Positions 16,623-24,127 of a DNA stretch of 64,000 nucleotides are shown piece by piece; the stretch's first letter is position 1, and each line of letters starts with the position of its first letter. Origin of the DNA: Gemmatimonas sp. GTDB taxonomy: Bacteria > Gemmatimonadota > Gemmatimonadetes > Gemmatimonadales > Gemmatimonadaceae. A program made the position numbers and the translations under genes. Under the pieces are notes generated by a model. The model searched no databases and was not told where the DNA came from. It was given only the letters and a program-made list of their open reading frames with translations. The stretch lies in assembly GCF_031426495.1 (NCBI RefSeq), contig NZ_JANPLK010000009.1:108975-172974 (forward strand), in the 5' to 3' direction.

Positions 16623-17237
16623 ATGTCTACGCCGTCAAAGATCGTTTGCGTTGGCCGCAACTATGTCGCCCACGCCCGTGAAATGGGCAACGACGTGCCC
16701 ACCGAGCCGATGTTCTTTCTCAAGCCGCCGTCGTCGATCATCCGTGATGGCGATGCGATCGTGCTGCATCCGATTTCGTCGCACATCGAATTCGAAGGTG
16801 AGATCGCGCTGGTGATTGGCCGTCGTCTCACCAAGGCCACCGAAGAAGAGGCTCTCGCCGGCATTGCCGGTGTGGTGGCGCTGAACGACGTGACCGCGCG
16901 CGATTTGCAGCGCAGCGACAGTCAGTGGTCGCGGGCCAAGGGGATGGACACCTTCTGCCCGATCGGCCCCGAGAACCCGCTCCCGGCCGATCTGTCCGGC
17001 ATCACGCTGATCACCCGGGTGAATGGCGTGGAGTGTCAACGGGCTACCGCGGCCGACATGGTGTTTCCGATCCCGATGCTGCTGTCGTTCATCTCCCAGT
17101 TCATGACCCTCGAGCCGGGCGATATCGTGGCCACCGGCACCCCGGCAGGGACGAAAGCCCTGCACCCGGGCGATGTGGTCGAAGTCGAGCTGGTGGGGCT
17201 CAGCATCGTGACCAATCCCGTGGTTGCGGGCACCTGA
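16623..17237 (+). CDS. Fumarylacetoacetate hydrolase (FAH) family protein
   Basis: 204 residues, short single-domain FAH type related to FAHD1 and acylpyruvases. 'KIVCVGRNYVAHAREM' begins the protein, the metal ligands lie in 'HIEFEGEIALVIG', and 'ATGTPAGTKALHPGDVVEV' closes the active site. The family hydrolyses C-C bonds in acylpyruvates or decarboxylates oxaloacetate; the exact substrate cannot be assigned. It starts at ATG 16623, about 50 bases after the helicase gene, and probably ends this transcript or leads into the gene at 17265. Confidence 0.9.
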   Translation: MSTPSKIVCVGRNYVAHAREMGNDVPTEPMFFLKPPSSIIRDGDAIVLHPISSHIEFEGEIALVIGRRLTKATEEEALAGIAGVVALNDVTARDLQRSDSQWSRAKGMDTFCPIGPENPLPADLSGITLITRVNGVECQRATAADMVFPIPMLLSFISQFMTLEPGDIVATGTPAGTKALHPGDVVEVELVGLSIVTNPVVAGT

Positions 17238-17264
17238 GCCGAATTCCAGGGTATCTTTTCGGAT

Positions 17265-18305
17265 ATGCCGACGATTCCCCCTTCCCGCGGTCGCCAGCCC
17301 TCTGGTGACACGCCGCCGGTTCCGCCGGCGGGGGACTCGGGTGCACCGAACGCCAACCGCACACGGGGCGCGCTCAGTGCCCGGACGCGTTCGGGCGGGG
17401 CGGTTCGCGAGAAGCAGCGCACGTCGCGTGCGGTGCTCATCGCGGTGGGTATTCACGTGGTGGTCGGCGTGGTGCTGGTGCAGCTCCTCACCTTTGGCCA
17501 CGGCATCCCGTCGTGGCTCCGTTTCGGCGTCGGCGAGCCGCCGATTGAAGAGCGGCTCACGTACGTCGCGCCGCGCGATCAGCCCAAGCCGGTGGCGCAG
17601 GTCAAGAAGCCGACGCCGCAGACCACGACCACCACGCGACCGTCGGTAAACACACCGGTCACGTCGGGCCCCGAAGTCGTGTCGGCTCCGTCGGCGCCGC
17701 GCGACACCGGGAGCGGTGCGGCGGTGGGGCAGGGCGACGGCAGCGGCATCGGCGCCGGCGACCCGAATGTTCGGGGCATACGGCCCGGTTATTTCGACGG
17801 GCGTGTGTGGCGTGATCCGGTTGTGGTCGGCAATGCCGGCGGTGGCGGTGGCGGCGATCGCGCCGACAACCTCGACAGCATTATGGGCTTCATGCTCACG
17901 CAGGCGGCCGACTCGCTCGATTCGCTGAATCGCGCGCAGGGTCGCACCGGTCGCAAACCCGGCGACTGGACCAAGACCGGCAAGAATGGCGAGAAGTGGG
18001 GCTGGGATAGCCAAGGCATTCGCTTGGGCAAGGTCATGATTCCCAACGCACTGCTGGCGCTGCTGCCGCTCAACGCCGGCACGGCAGGTCGCATGAGCGG
18101 CAACATGTCGCAAATGGAGGCCGAGCGTCGCCTATCGGCATCGCGCACCGACATCATGCGCATGTCCGAGCGTGGCATGGGTGAAGCCGACTTCCGAAAG
18201 ATCGTGAATGAACTGCGCGATCGTCGTGAGACCGAGCGGCGGAATCGATTGAAGGCGCCGAGTGCCACGGTGGCCGCGCCCCTGAAGAGTGGCGGCGACC
18301 GGTAG
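17265..18305 (+). CDS. Single-pass membrane protein with TonB-like N-terminal layout, unknown
   Basis: 346 residues. A basic, Pro-rich cytosolic N-terminus of about 55 residues precedes one membrane helix ('AVLIAVGIHVVVGVVLVQLL'). A Pro/Thr/Lys-rich periplasmic stretch ('KPVAQVKKPTPQTT') and a Gly-rich linker with five Gly in a row follow. The C-terminal 110 residues are charged and helical and end in 'RETERRNRLKAPS'. This resembles the anchor and spacer of TonB, but the TonB C-terminal receptor-binding domain is not recognisable. No function is assigned. It converges on the toxin gene at 18322. Confidence 0.6.
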   Translation: MPTIPPSRGRQPSGDTPPVPPAGDSGAPNANRTRGALSARTRSGGAVREKQRTSRAVLIAVGIHVVVGVVLVQLLTFGHGIPSWLRFGVGEPPIEERLTYVAPRDQPKPVAQVKKPTPQTTTTTRPSVNTPVTSGPEVVSAPSAPRDTGSGAAVGQGDGSGIGAGDPNVRGIRPGYFDGRVWRDPVVVGNAGGGGGGDRADNLDSIMGFMLTQAADSLDSLNRAQGRTGRKPGDWTKTGKNGEKWGWDSQGIRLGKVMIPNALLALLPLNAGTAGRMSGNMSQMEAERRLSASRTDIMRMSERGMGEADFRKIVNELRDRRETERRNRLKAPSATVAAPLKSGGDR

Positions 18306-18321
18306 GGCTGTGGGGGCGTTG

Positions 18322-18717
18322 TTAGCGGGACCGCCGAACGAGGTGCTCGCGTATCCACATCGCCAGCTCGTCTTCCGAGAGCGTGCCCCCCGCCAGCGCG
18401 GTCATGGTCGCGACCACATCGGGTTCAGTCGCATCCAGCTCTTTCCCGTTCAGACCGAGAAAGATGACGGCGGTGAGGAAGGCGATGCGCTTGTTGCCGT
18501 CGCTGAACGCATGCGCCGTGGATAGTCCGAAGGCGTAGGATGCAGCTAGCAGAGCGAGGTCGACGTTCGGGTCGAAATGCCACTTCTGCTTCGGTCGCGC
18601 GAACGCTGCTTCCAGGCCAGGTTCGTTTCGAAGCCCGGTCAAGCCCCCATGCTCGCGCAACTGGTCAAGATGCGTGGCCTCGACGACCAAGCGTTGCACC
18701 CAGCGTGGCTCACGCAC
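18322..18717 (-). CDS. doc: Doc-family toxin (death on curing)
   Basis: 131 residues of the Fic/Doc fold. The catalytic loop reads H69-A-F-S-D-G-N-K-R77, keeping the His, Asp, Gly, Asn, Lys and Arg of the Doc motif. Doc proteins phosphorylate elongation factor Tu with ATP and stop translation. The helical N-terminus 'GGLTGLRNEPGLEAAFARP' is typical of the family. It follows the antitoxin gene after only three bases, in the usual antitoxin-first order. The type of toxin is well supported; its target is inferred from the family. Confidence 0.9.
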   Translation of the reverse strand: MREPRWVQRLVVEATHLDQLREHGGLTGLRNEPGLEAAFARPKQKWHFDPNVDLALLAASYAFGLSTAHAFSDGNKRIAFLTAVIFLGLNGKELDATEPDVVATMTALAGGTLSEDELAMWIREHLVRRSR

Positions 18718-18720
18718 GCG

Positions 18721-18948
18721 CTACTTTGCCAGTTCGCGGAGTGCGTTTCGGTACTTCTTGGCCGCCTCAGCCGCGATCGCCAAACCGGCCTCGACGTCAG
18801 GGTCGTAGGGCGTGAGCAGAATGCCACGATCGGTCTCGATCGCGAGCACACGGTCGCCCACCTCGAGGTGTAGCCGCTCGGCCATGTCCTTGGGGATGGT
18901 GGCTCCGATCGAACCGCCAACCTGTCGCAACGTCAGTTCACGAACCAT
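18721..18948 (-). CDS. AbrB/MazE-type antitoxin of the Doc-partner family
   Basis: 75 residues. The N-terminal half, 'LRQVGGSIGATIPKDMAERL' and 'EVGDRVLAIETDRGILLTPYD', is a swapped-hairpin AbrB DNA-binding domain. The C-terminal helix, 'EAGLAIAAEAAKKYRNALRE', should wrap the toxin. It resembles the family known as putative addiction-module antidote found next to Doc (TIGR02609), rather than the classic Phd partner. ATG at 18946-18948 has GGAG five bases upstream. It should bind the palindromes at 18958-18997 and repress the pair, as AbrB-type antitoxins do. Confidence 0.88.
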   Translation of the reverse strand: MVRELTLRQVGGSIGATIPKDMAERLHLEVGDRVLAIETDRGILLTPYDPDVEAGLAIAAEAAKKYRNALRELAK

Positions 18949-18957
18949 GTCGACTCC

Positions 18958-18997
18958 GTAGCACGGGTATGCTACAAAAGTAGCATCTTCGTGCTAC
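18958..18997. promoter_or_regulatory. Double palindromic operator upstream of the antitoxin-toxin pair
   Basis: Two copies of the inverted repeat GTAGCA-N6-TGCTAC lie at 18958-18975 and 18980-18997, separated by AAAA. Centres are 22 bases apart, about two helical turns, so both sites face the same side of the DNA. The inner half-sites also form a third palindrome (TGCTAC-AAAA-GTAGCA). It begins ten bases upstream of the antitoxin ATG. This is what an autoregulatory operator for a dimeric AbrB-type antitoxin should look like. The repeats are directly visible; binding is inference. Confidence 0.8.
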
Positions 18998-19011
18998 GGC
19001 GCAACTGTTCG

Positions 19012-19407
19012 CTACGGAAGCCGAGTCAGCGCGATCGTGGTCACCTGCTGATCGATGACTTCACATCCGTCGCTTTGGCGGTTCGCCACTGTGATGGTGT
19101 CGGTTGCGCTTCTATACGACGGCACCGTCACCGACACCTCGTACCGACCCGCGTTGACGGCGATGCGCAGCGCCTCATCAGCGGTGCCGGTCATGGTGGT
19201 GAACGGTGCATCCAACTGACGAACGACAACTGTCGAGGGCGTCAACGCTCGACGGTCTGCGGCGTCGACCACATTGAGCACAATGCCCGGCGTGCCTACG
19301 CCGCCGCAGATGATATCCTCAGCGCTACATGCCGAGAGCGATACGGCGCACGTCAGCACGAACGTCGTGGTAGGCCGCCGCGCTAAGATTCGACACGTTG
19401 AAACCAT
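19012..19407 (-). CDS. Small lipoprotein with a carboxypeptidase-regulatory-like domain
   Basis: 131 residues from ATG 19405-19407. The signal peptide ends in a lipobox, 'CAVSLSAC'. The mature part, 'GIVLNVVDAADRRALTPST' and 'NAGRYEVSVTVPSYRSATD', has the spacing of a CarboxypepD_reg-like beta sandwich, a domain often used as a surface spacer. The frame extends 13 codons further upstream, but the signal peptide fits the ATG at 19407. It lies downstream of a similar lipoprotein at 19469, so the two may be a co-transcribed pair. No function can be assigned. Confidence 0.55.
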   Translation of the reverse strand: MVSTCRILARRPTTTFVLTCAVSLSACSAEDIICGGVGTPGIVLNVVDAADRRALTPSTVVVRQLDAPFTTMTGTADEALRIAVNAGRYEVSVTVPSYRSATDTITVANRQSDGCEVIDQQVTTIALTRLP

Positions 19408-19468
19408 TCCAACCTCATGTAATTGGTGGCGAGACGCTTCCGGCAATCCTGCGCTCCACCCGCGCAGT

Positions 19469-19930
19469 TCAATCCGGCACTCGCAGGTCGCGCGTGATCT
19501 CGTACGGCGGCGCCGAGAGCTCAGCGAAGCGGATCCAGAGCGAATCGCTCGCCCGACGAGGCGAACCGTCGGCCCTGCGATCGACTGGTCTGAGTGCCTG
19601 CGTGTTGATGATCAACAACACCGAATCCGGTACATACGGGGGGCTGCTTCCGACACGCTCCACGCGCATCGTGAAACGCCCAATCGTATTGGAGACGGAG
19701 GTCTGTGCGTAATACATCGCAAGGCCGCCGAGCACGCCACCGCCAACTTGGAACGAGTCGAGAGGAACGCCACGCGTGCCATCGATAACGCGGCCAGTCA
19801 CGCTCGCGACCCCGGTCAGGCCGAACGGCGACGTGGTCGAGTCCGAAACGCTATCTGCACAGCCCGCCGTGACCGCGAGCAATCCCGACAGCAGCAGCCT
19901 TCCCTGAGTACCGAATCGAATCGTCACCAC
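19469..19930 (-). CDS. Lipoprotein with a carboxypeptidase-regulatory-like domain
   Basis: 153 residues. The signal peptide ends in the lipobox 'LLAVTAGC'. 'GVASVTGRVIDGTRGVPL' and 'NTIGRFTMRVERVGSSPPY' match the beginning and end of a CarboxypepD_reg sandwich; the C-terminal part is unknown. Two adjacent GTG codons (19930 and 19927) can start; GGAGG just upstream is better spaced for the inner one. It lies 30 bases after gltX on the same strand and may be read from that transcript. The function is unknown. Confidence 0.55.
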   Translation of the reverse strand: MVTIRFGTQGRLLLSGLLAVTAGCADSVSDSTTSPFGLTGVASVTGRVIDGTRGVPLDSFQVGGGVLGGLAMYYAQTSVSNTIGRFTMRVERVGSSPPYVPDSVLLIINTQALRPVDRRADGSPRRASDSLWIRFAELSAPPYEITRDLRVPD

Positions 19931-19960
19931 CCCTCCGCATTGACCTGCAATGAACGTGAG

Positions 19961-21427
19961 CTACGCGTCCTGCTTCAAGAACGACACCGCCGCCGCCACA
20001 CGCGCCAGCGAGTGCTCGCGACCCACATACAGCAGTACCTCGAAAATGCCCGGGCTCACCGTCTTGCCCGTGAGCGCCACGCGCAGCGGCTGAAAGATCT
20101 TGCCGCCGGAAATGCCTTTCTCCTCGGCCAGCTTCCGCAGCGCCTCTTCCATCGCCGCCGGCTCCCATGTGTCGAGCGTCGCCAGTCGATCGTGTGTGGC
20201 CTGCAGGATCTCGCCGGTCACTGCCGCATCACGCCACTGCTTACCGATGGCCTCGGCCTCGTACTCCACCGTTTCGCCGAAGAACGAGGTGGCCAACTGC
20301 ACGATCTCGTCGGTGAGACGCGCCCGCACGCGCAGAAGCTCCAGCACGCCGTGAAACCACACGGGGCGTGACTCGAGCTCGGCCACGGTGGCCAGCCCCG
20401 CCTTCTCGAACAGCGGCGCCACCACCTGCGCCAACTCGGCGATCGGAATCAACGCCAAGTGCTGGCCGTTCATCCACTCCAGCTTCTTCGTGTCGAAGAT
20501 CGCCGCTTTCGCGTGCAGACCATGCACGCTGAAGCGTTCGATCATCTCCGGCAGCTGCATCACTTCGATGTCCTCACCCGGCGACCAGCCCAGCAGCGCG
20601 AGGAAGTTGAGCATCGCTTGCGGCAGGAAACCCAAGTGCTGATAGTCGCCCACCGCCGTCGCGCCATGACGCTTCGACAGCTTCTTGCCGTCGGCGCCGT
20701 GAATCATCGGTACGTGCCCGAACTGCGGCACCTCGGCGCCCAGCGCGCGATACAACAAGATCTGCTTCGGCGTGTTCGAGATGTGATCGTCACCGCGCAT
20801 CACCAGCGTGATGCGCATCGCGATGTCGTCGCTCACCACGGCCATGTTGTACACGGGCGTGCCATCAGACCGGAGGATGATGAAATCCTCTATGTCCTTG
20901 TTCGGGAACGCGATGCGCTCGTGCACGAGGTCGGGCCACTCGGTGTAGCCATCGGGCACCATGAAGCGGATGGCGTACGGCTCGTTGCGCGCCAGCTTAT
21001 CGGCGATCTCCGCCTCACTCAGCATCGCCGTGTCGCGATCGAAGCGGTATGACTCGCCGCGGGCGTCGGCCTCGTTGCGCAGCCGCTCCGACTCCGACGG
21101 CGGCGTGAAATCGCGGTACGCCGCGCCGCTGTCGAGCAGGCGATGGGCATCGGCGTAGTGGCGCTCAACGTTGGCACCCTGATACACGACCTCTTCGTCC
21201 CACGTGAGACCGAGCCACTCGAGCCCTTCAAAAATGGCGCGGGTGCTTTCGTCGGTGCTGCGGGCGCGATCGGTGTCTTCGATGCGGAGCAGGAAGTCGC
21301 CGTCGAACTTCTTCGCGTACAACCAGTTGAAAAGGGCGGTACGCGCGCCGCCGACGTGGAGAAAGCCAGTCGGGGACGGAGCGAAGCGCACACGGGGGCG
21401 CTTCACGGGAGACTCTGACGACGACAT
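19961..21427 (-). CDS. gltX: Glutamyl-tRNA synthetase
   Basis: 488 residues, class I. The HIGH box is 'FAPSPTGFLHVGGARTALF' near residues 15-33, and KMSKS is 'KLSKRHGATAV'. It has the normal bacterial length and an anticodon-binding helical C-terminus. It charges tRNA-Glu with glutamate, and possibly tRNA-Gln if the genome lacks GlnS, which cannot be judged here. It starts at ATG 21425-21427, downstream of tRNA-Ser(GCT) and that tRNA's terminator. Confidence 0.97.
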   Translation of the reverse strand: MSSSESPVKRPRVRFAPSPTGFLHVGGARTALFNWLYAKKFDGDFLLRIEDTDRARSTDESTRAIFEGLEWLGLTWDEEVVYQGANVERHYADAHRLLDSGAAYRDFTPPSESERLRNEADARGESYRFDRDTAMLSEAEIADKLARNEPYAIRFMVPDGYTEWPDLVHERIAFPNKDIEDFIILRSDGTPVYNMAVVSDDIAMRITLVMRGDDHISNTPKQILLYRALGAEVPQFGHVPMIHGADGKKLSKRHGATAVGDYQHLGFLPQAMLNFLALLGWSPGEDIEVMQLPEMIERFSVHGLHAKAAIFDTKKLEWMNGQHLALIPIAELAQVVAPLFEKAGLATVAELESRPVWFHGVLELLRVRARLTDEIVQLATSFFGETVEYEAEAIGKQWRDAAVTGEILQATHDRLATLDTWEPAAMEEALRKLAEEKGISGGKIFQPLRVALTGKTVSPGIFEVLLYVGREHSLARVAAAVSFLKQDA

Positions 21428-21470
21428 ATATGCGGCAGACCGAAGAATCGGGAACGCTACAGGACTGGAT

Positions 21471-21513
21471 AAAAAAACAGCGCGGGCCCGCCGACAGTGC
21501 AGCGGACCCGCGC
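21471..21513 (-). terminator. Rho-independent terminator of the tRNA-Ser(GCT) transcript
   Basis: On the minus strand, arms at 21502-21513 and 21480-21491 pair over 12 positions with one G-U, around a 10-base loop. They are followed by a run of seven T (A on the plus strand, 21471-21477) after a short TG. It lies two bases after the tRNA and before gltX, so it should end the tRNA transcript. Confidence 0.85.
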
Positions 21514-21515
21514 AG

Positions 21516-21605
21516 CGGAGAGGGCGGGATTCGAACCCGCGATAGAGGTTGACCCCCTATGCCGGTTTAGCAAACCGGTGCCTTCAGCCTCTCGGCCACC
21601 CCTCC
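21516..21605 (-). tRNA. tRNA-Ser (anticodon GCT)
   Basis: A 90-nucleotide class II tRNA with a long variable arm. The acceptor stem GGAGGGG pairs with CCTCTCC (one G-U) and the discriminator is G, as expected for serine. The anticodon loop TTGCTAA gives GCT, reading AGC and AGU codons. CCA is not encoded. A strong terminator follows directly. Confidence 0.95.
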
Positions 21606-21722
21606 CAAGCTTGCCGACGGTGCCCGGAGGCAGCGGTGCAGGCCAGTTGTACTTCGTTGTAGATCAGAGGAGCAATCTGACCCGGAACGCGCCCCGGGTC
21701 AACCGTTCGCGAGGTCGGTAAA

Positions 21723-21744
21723 TTCTGCGGAAAATTCGGCAGAA
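21723..21744. promoter_or_regulatory. Palindromic candidate operator upstream of dps
   Basis: A 22-base imperfect palindrome: TTCTGC at 21723-21728 mirrors GCAGAA at 21739-21744, with GAA and TTC forming an inner pair. It is AT-richer than its surroundings and lies 78 bases before the dps start, between dps and the divergent tRNA-Ser. A redox or starvation regulator is plausible, but I cannot assign one and see no convincing -35/-10 pair. Confidence 0.45.
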
Positions 21745-21821
21745 CGTATCGGCGCGCCCCTTGCACTACCGGAATGCGCCGTCCGTTTTTCGCAGGTTTC
21801 CAGACCCTTCGGGAGTTCAGA

Positions 21822-22334
21822 ATGTCAAAAAAGACCGACCTTACGACGCACTTTCATACCCGCATCAACCTGCCAGCCGAGACCCGCGCGGCCATGGGGA
21901 TGATCCTGAACGAGCGCTTGGCCGACTATCTCGATCTCGAGCGACAGGCCAAGCAGGCCCACTGGAATATCCGTGGCGCCCGCTTCCAGCAGCTGCACGA
22001 ACTGTTCGACGCCACGGCCGCCCTCGCGGTTGGCTGGTCTGACGAATTGGCCGAGCGCGCCGGTCAGCTTGGCGTCCCGGCTGAGGGCACGTTGCCGGTG
22101 ATCGCCGAACGGAGTCGGCTGCCCAAGGCGCCGCTCGTGGTCGACCACGCCGACGAGTGGGTGCGCGTGGTGTCGGACGCGCTGGCCTGCTGCGCCAACG
22201 CGGCACGCGCCAACATCGAGGAAGCAGCGGACGCCGACGATGCCATTACCGCCGATCTGCTCACGCGCATTACCAGCGAGACCGACAAGCAGCTCTGGTT
22301 CGTGGAGTCGCACCTCGAACCAGAGCCGACGTAA
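21822..22334 (+). CDS. dps: Dps-family DNA-binding ferritin
   Basis: 170 residues of ferritin-like four-helix bundle. The inter-subunit ferroxidase ligands keep the exact spacing of E. coli Dps: H47, H59, D63, D74 and E78. 'KQAHWNIRGARFQQLHELF' is the diagnostic stretch. It oxidises and stores iron using peroxide and protects DNA in stress. The N-terminus carries two Lys that could contact DNA. ATG 21822 is preferred over an in-frame ATG at 21774 because GGGAG lies six bases upstream and it fits the family length. It converges on the M28 peptidase gene with six bases between. Confidence 0.93.
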   Translation: MSKKTDLTTHFHTRINLPAETRAAMGMILNERLADYLDLERQAKQAHWNIRGARFQQLHELFDATAALAVGWSDELAERAGQLGVPAEGTLPVIAERSRLPKAPLVVDHADEWVRVVSDALACCANAARANIEEAADADDAITADLLTRITSETDKQLWFVESHLEPEPT

Positions 22335-22340
22335 TTCGCC

Positions 22341-24095
22341 CTACTTGCCGGCAGCCTTCAGCACCGAGTCACGCTTTGCCTTGAACTCGGTGCCGGGCTT
22401 CCAGGTGGGCCAGACATTGCCGTTCGCCACGCGATAGCCGACCTGCAGCAGCACCTGCGTGTCTTCCACCGCACCGGTGAGATCCCAGTCGGGCTTCACT
22501 TCGTCGCTCGGCTGGTGATAATCGCGCGACGTGTACTCCTCGCGCTTCTTCATGCCGTACGTGGAGTCCTTGCCCACGAATTGCACGCCGGCTTCGGTGT
22601 ACAACGCGGGGACGCCCTGCTTGGCGAACTCGAAGTGGTCGGAGCGGTAGAAGAACCCTTTCTCCGGCTCCGGATCACCCGAGAGTACGCGACCGGCGGG
22701 GCGGATGACATCGGCCAGCACGTCATCGAGCGTGCTGTTGCCGAGGCCGATGACGGTGACGTCCTTCGTGCGGCCCCACTGGCTGAAGCCGTCCATGTTG
22801 ATGTTGGCGAGCACGTTGGCCAACGGCACCGGCGGATTCGCGGCGAAGAACTTGGCGCCGATCAATCCTTTCTCTTCCGCCGTGAGTGCGACGAACATGA
22901 TCGAGCGCGCCGGCTTGGTGGACAGGGCACTGAAGCCCTTCGCGATCTGCAGCAGCTGCGCGGTACCACTCGCGTTATCGAGCGCGCCGTTGAAGATCTG
23001 GTCGCCCTTGATGCTGGTGTCGCGACCGAGGTGATCCCAATGCGCGCTGTAGATCACGTACTCGTTTTTGCGCGCGGCGTCGCTGCCTTCGAGCGTGGCG
23101 ACCACGTTGCGTGATTCCACGCGGCGGGTGCTGTTGCTGATGTGCATCTTGGCGGAGGCGCCGAGTGACACCGGCGTGAAATCCTTGCGGCGTGCGGCGG
23201 CTTTGAGCGCGGCGAAGTCTTTGCCAACGGCCTTCAGCAGTTCTTCGGCCTTGGGCTGCGTGATCCAGCCTTCCACCTTGGTGCGACTCTTGTTGCCGTC
23301 GGCGGTGGCGATGTCGAACTGTTCGAGCGCGGCGCTGCCACTGAGCACTTCGAACGGATAGCCGGCCGGACCCGTCTCGTGAATGATGAGCGCACCGGCG
23401 GCGCCCTTCGCGGTGGCGATCTCGTACTTGTAGGTCCAACGACCGTAGTACGTCATCGCTTTGCCTTTGAACATCGTGCTGTCGAGTTTCGTGCTGTCGT
23501 TCGGATCGGGCACCGCCGGGTCGTTCACCAGCATGACGAGCACTTTGCCTTTCACATCCACGTTCTTGTAGTCGTTCCATCCGTACTCCGGCGCATCGAC
23601 GCCGTAGCCCACGAACACCATCTCGGCGTCCACATCGATCACCGGCACTTCGTGACGCGTGCGCGCGATGTAGTCGGCGGGGAAGGACAGCGGCATCACG
23701 CGCGACCCAATGCGGAACGATGCTTCCGGCTTGCCGGTGATGCCGGCGAAGGTGGCCTTCTGCACGAACGAGCCATCGGGCATGCCGCCTTTGAGGCCCA
23801 TCGCGGCGAACTGCGACTGGAGATAGGCGACGGTCTTGTCTTCGCCGGGCGTGGCCGGTGCGCGGCCTTCCAGCGAATCGTCGCTCAGGGCCTTGGTGTG
23901 GGCCATCAGACCATCGGCGGTAATGGCCGCGAGGGCGGGCGCGAGCGCGGCGTCGGCACTGGGAGCACGCGCTTGGACCGGCGCTTCGTCGCCCGCGCTG
24001 CAGGCCGCGAACGACGTAAAGGTTGCTGTCAGAAGCAGCGCGATGGCGCGCGGGGAGCGCGACAAGCGGCGGGGCCGCAGAAAGGAAGAGTCCAT
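22341..24095 (-). CDS. Secreted M28-family zinc aminopeptidase with PA domain
   Basis: 584 residues. A signal peptide with a probable lipobox ('FTSFAAC') starts the protein. A PA-type insert domain lies at about 140-270. The M28 domain follows with the metal residues of the family: 'YSAHWDHLGRD', 'GALDNASGTAQ', 'LTAEEKGLIGAKFF', and late 'YRSDHFEFAKQGVPALY' and 'YHQPSDE'. Such enzymes remove N-terminal residues from peptides outside the cytosol. All expected ligands are present. A peptide-scavenging role is inferred. Confidence 0.92.
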   Translation of the reverse strand: MDSSFLRPRRLSRSPRAIALLLTATFTSFAACSAGDEAPVQARAPSADAALAPALAAITADGLMAHTKALSDDSLEGRAPATPGEDKTVAYLQSQFAAMGLKGGMPDGSFVQKATFAGITGKPEASFRIGSRVMPLSFPADYIARTRHEVPVIDVDAEMVFVGYGVDAPEYGWNDYKNVDVKGKVLVMLVNDPAVPDPNDSTKLDSTMFKGKAMTYYGRWTYKYEIATAKGAAGALIIHETGPAGYPFEVLSGSAALEQFDIATADGNKSRTKVEGWITQPKAEELLKAVGKDFAALKAAARRKDFTPVSLGASAKMHISNSTRRVESRNVVATLEGSDAARKNEYVIYSAHWDHLGRDTSIKGDQIFNGALDNASGTAQLLQIAKGFSALSTKPARSIMFVALTAEEKGLIGAKFFAANPPVPLANVLANINMDGFSQWGRTKDVTVIGLGNSTLDDVLADVIRPAGRVLSGDPEPEKGFFYRSDHFEFAKQGVPALYTEAGVQFVGKDSTYGMKKREEYTSRDYHQPSDEVKPDWDLTGAVEDTQVLLQVGYRVANGNVWPTWKPGTEFKAKRDSVLKAAGK

Positions 24096-24127
24096 CCTCC
24101 AATCATGCCGCGTTGTCCGACGTCTTG

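Noticed and set aside
16635..18113. A 492-residue open frame on the minus strand opposite the FAH and TonB-like genes
   Set aside because: It spans two plus-strand genes and has no motif; the plus-strand FAH gene is clearly real.
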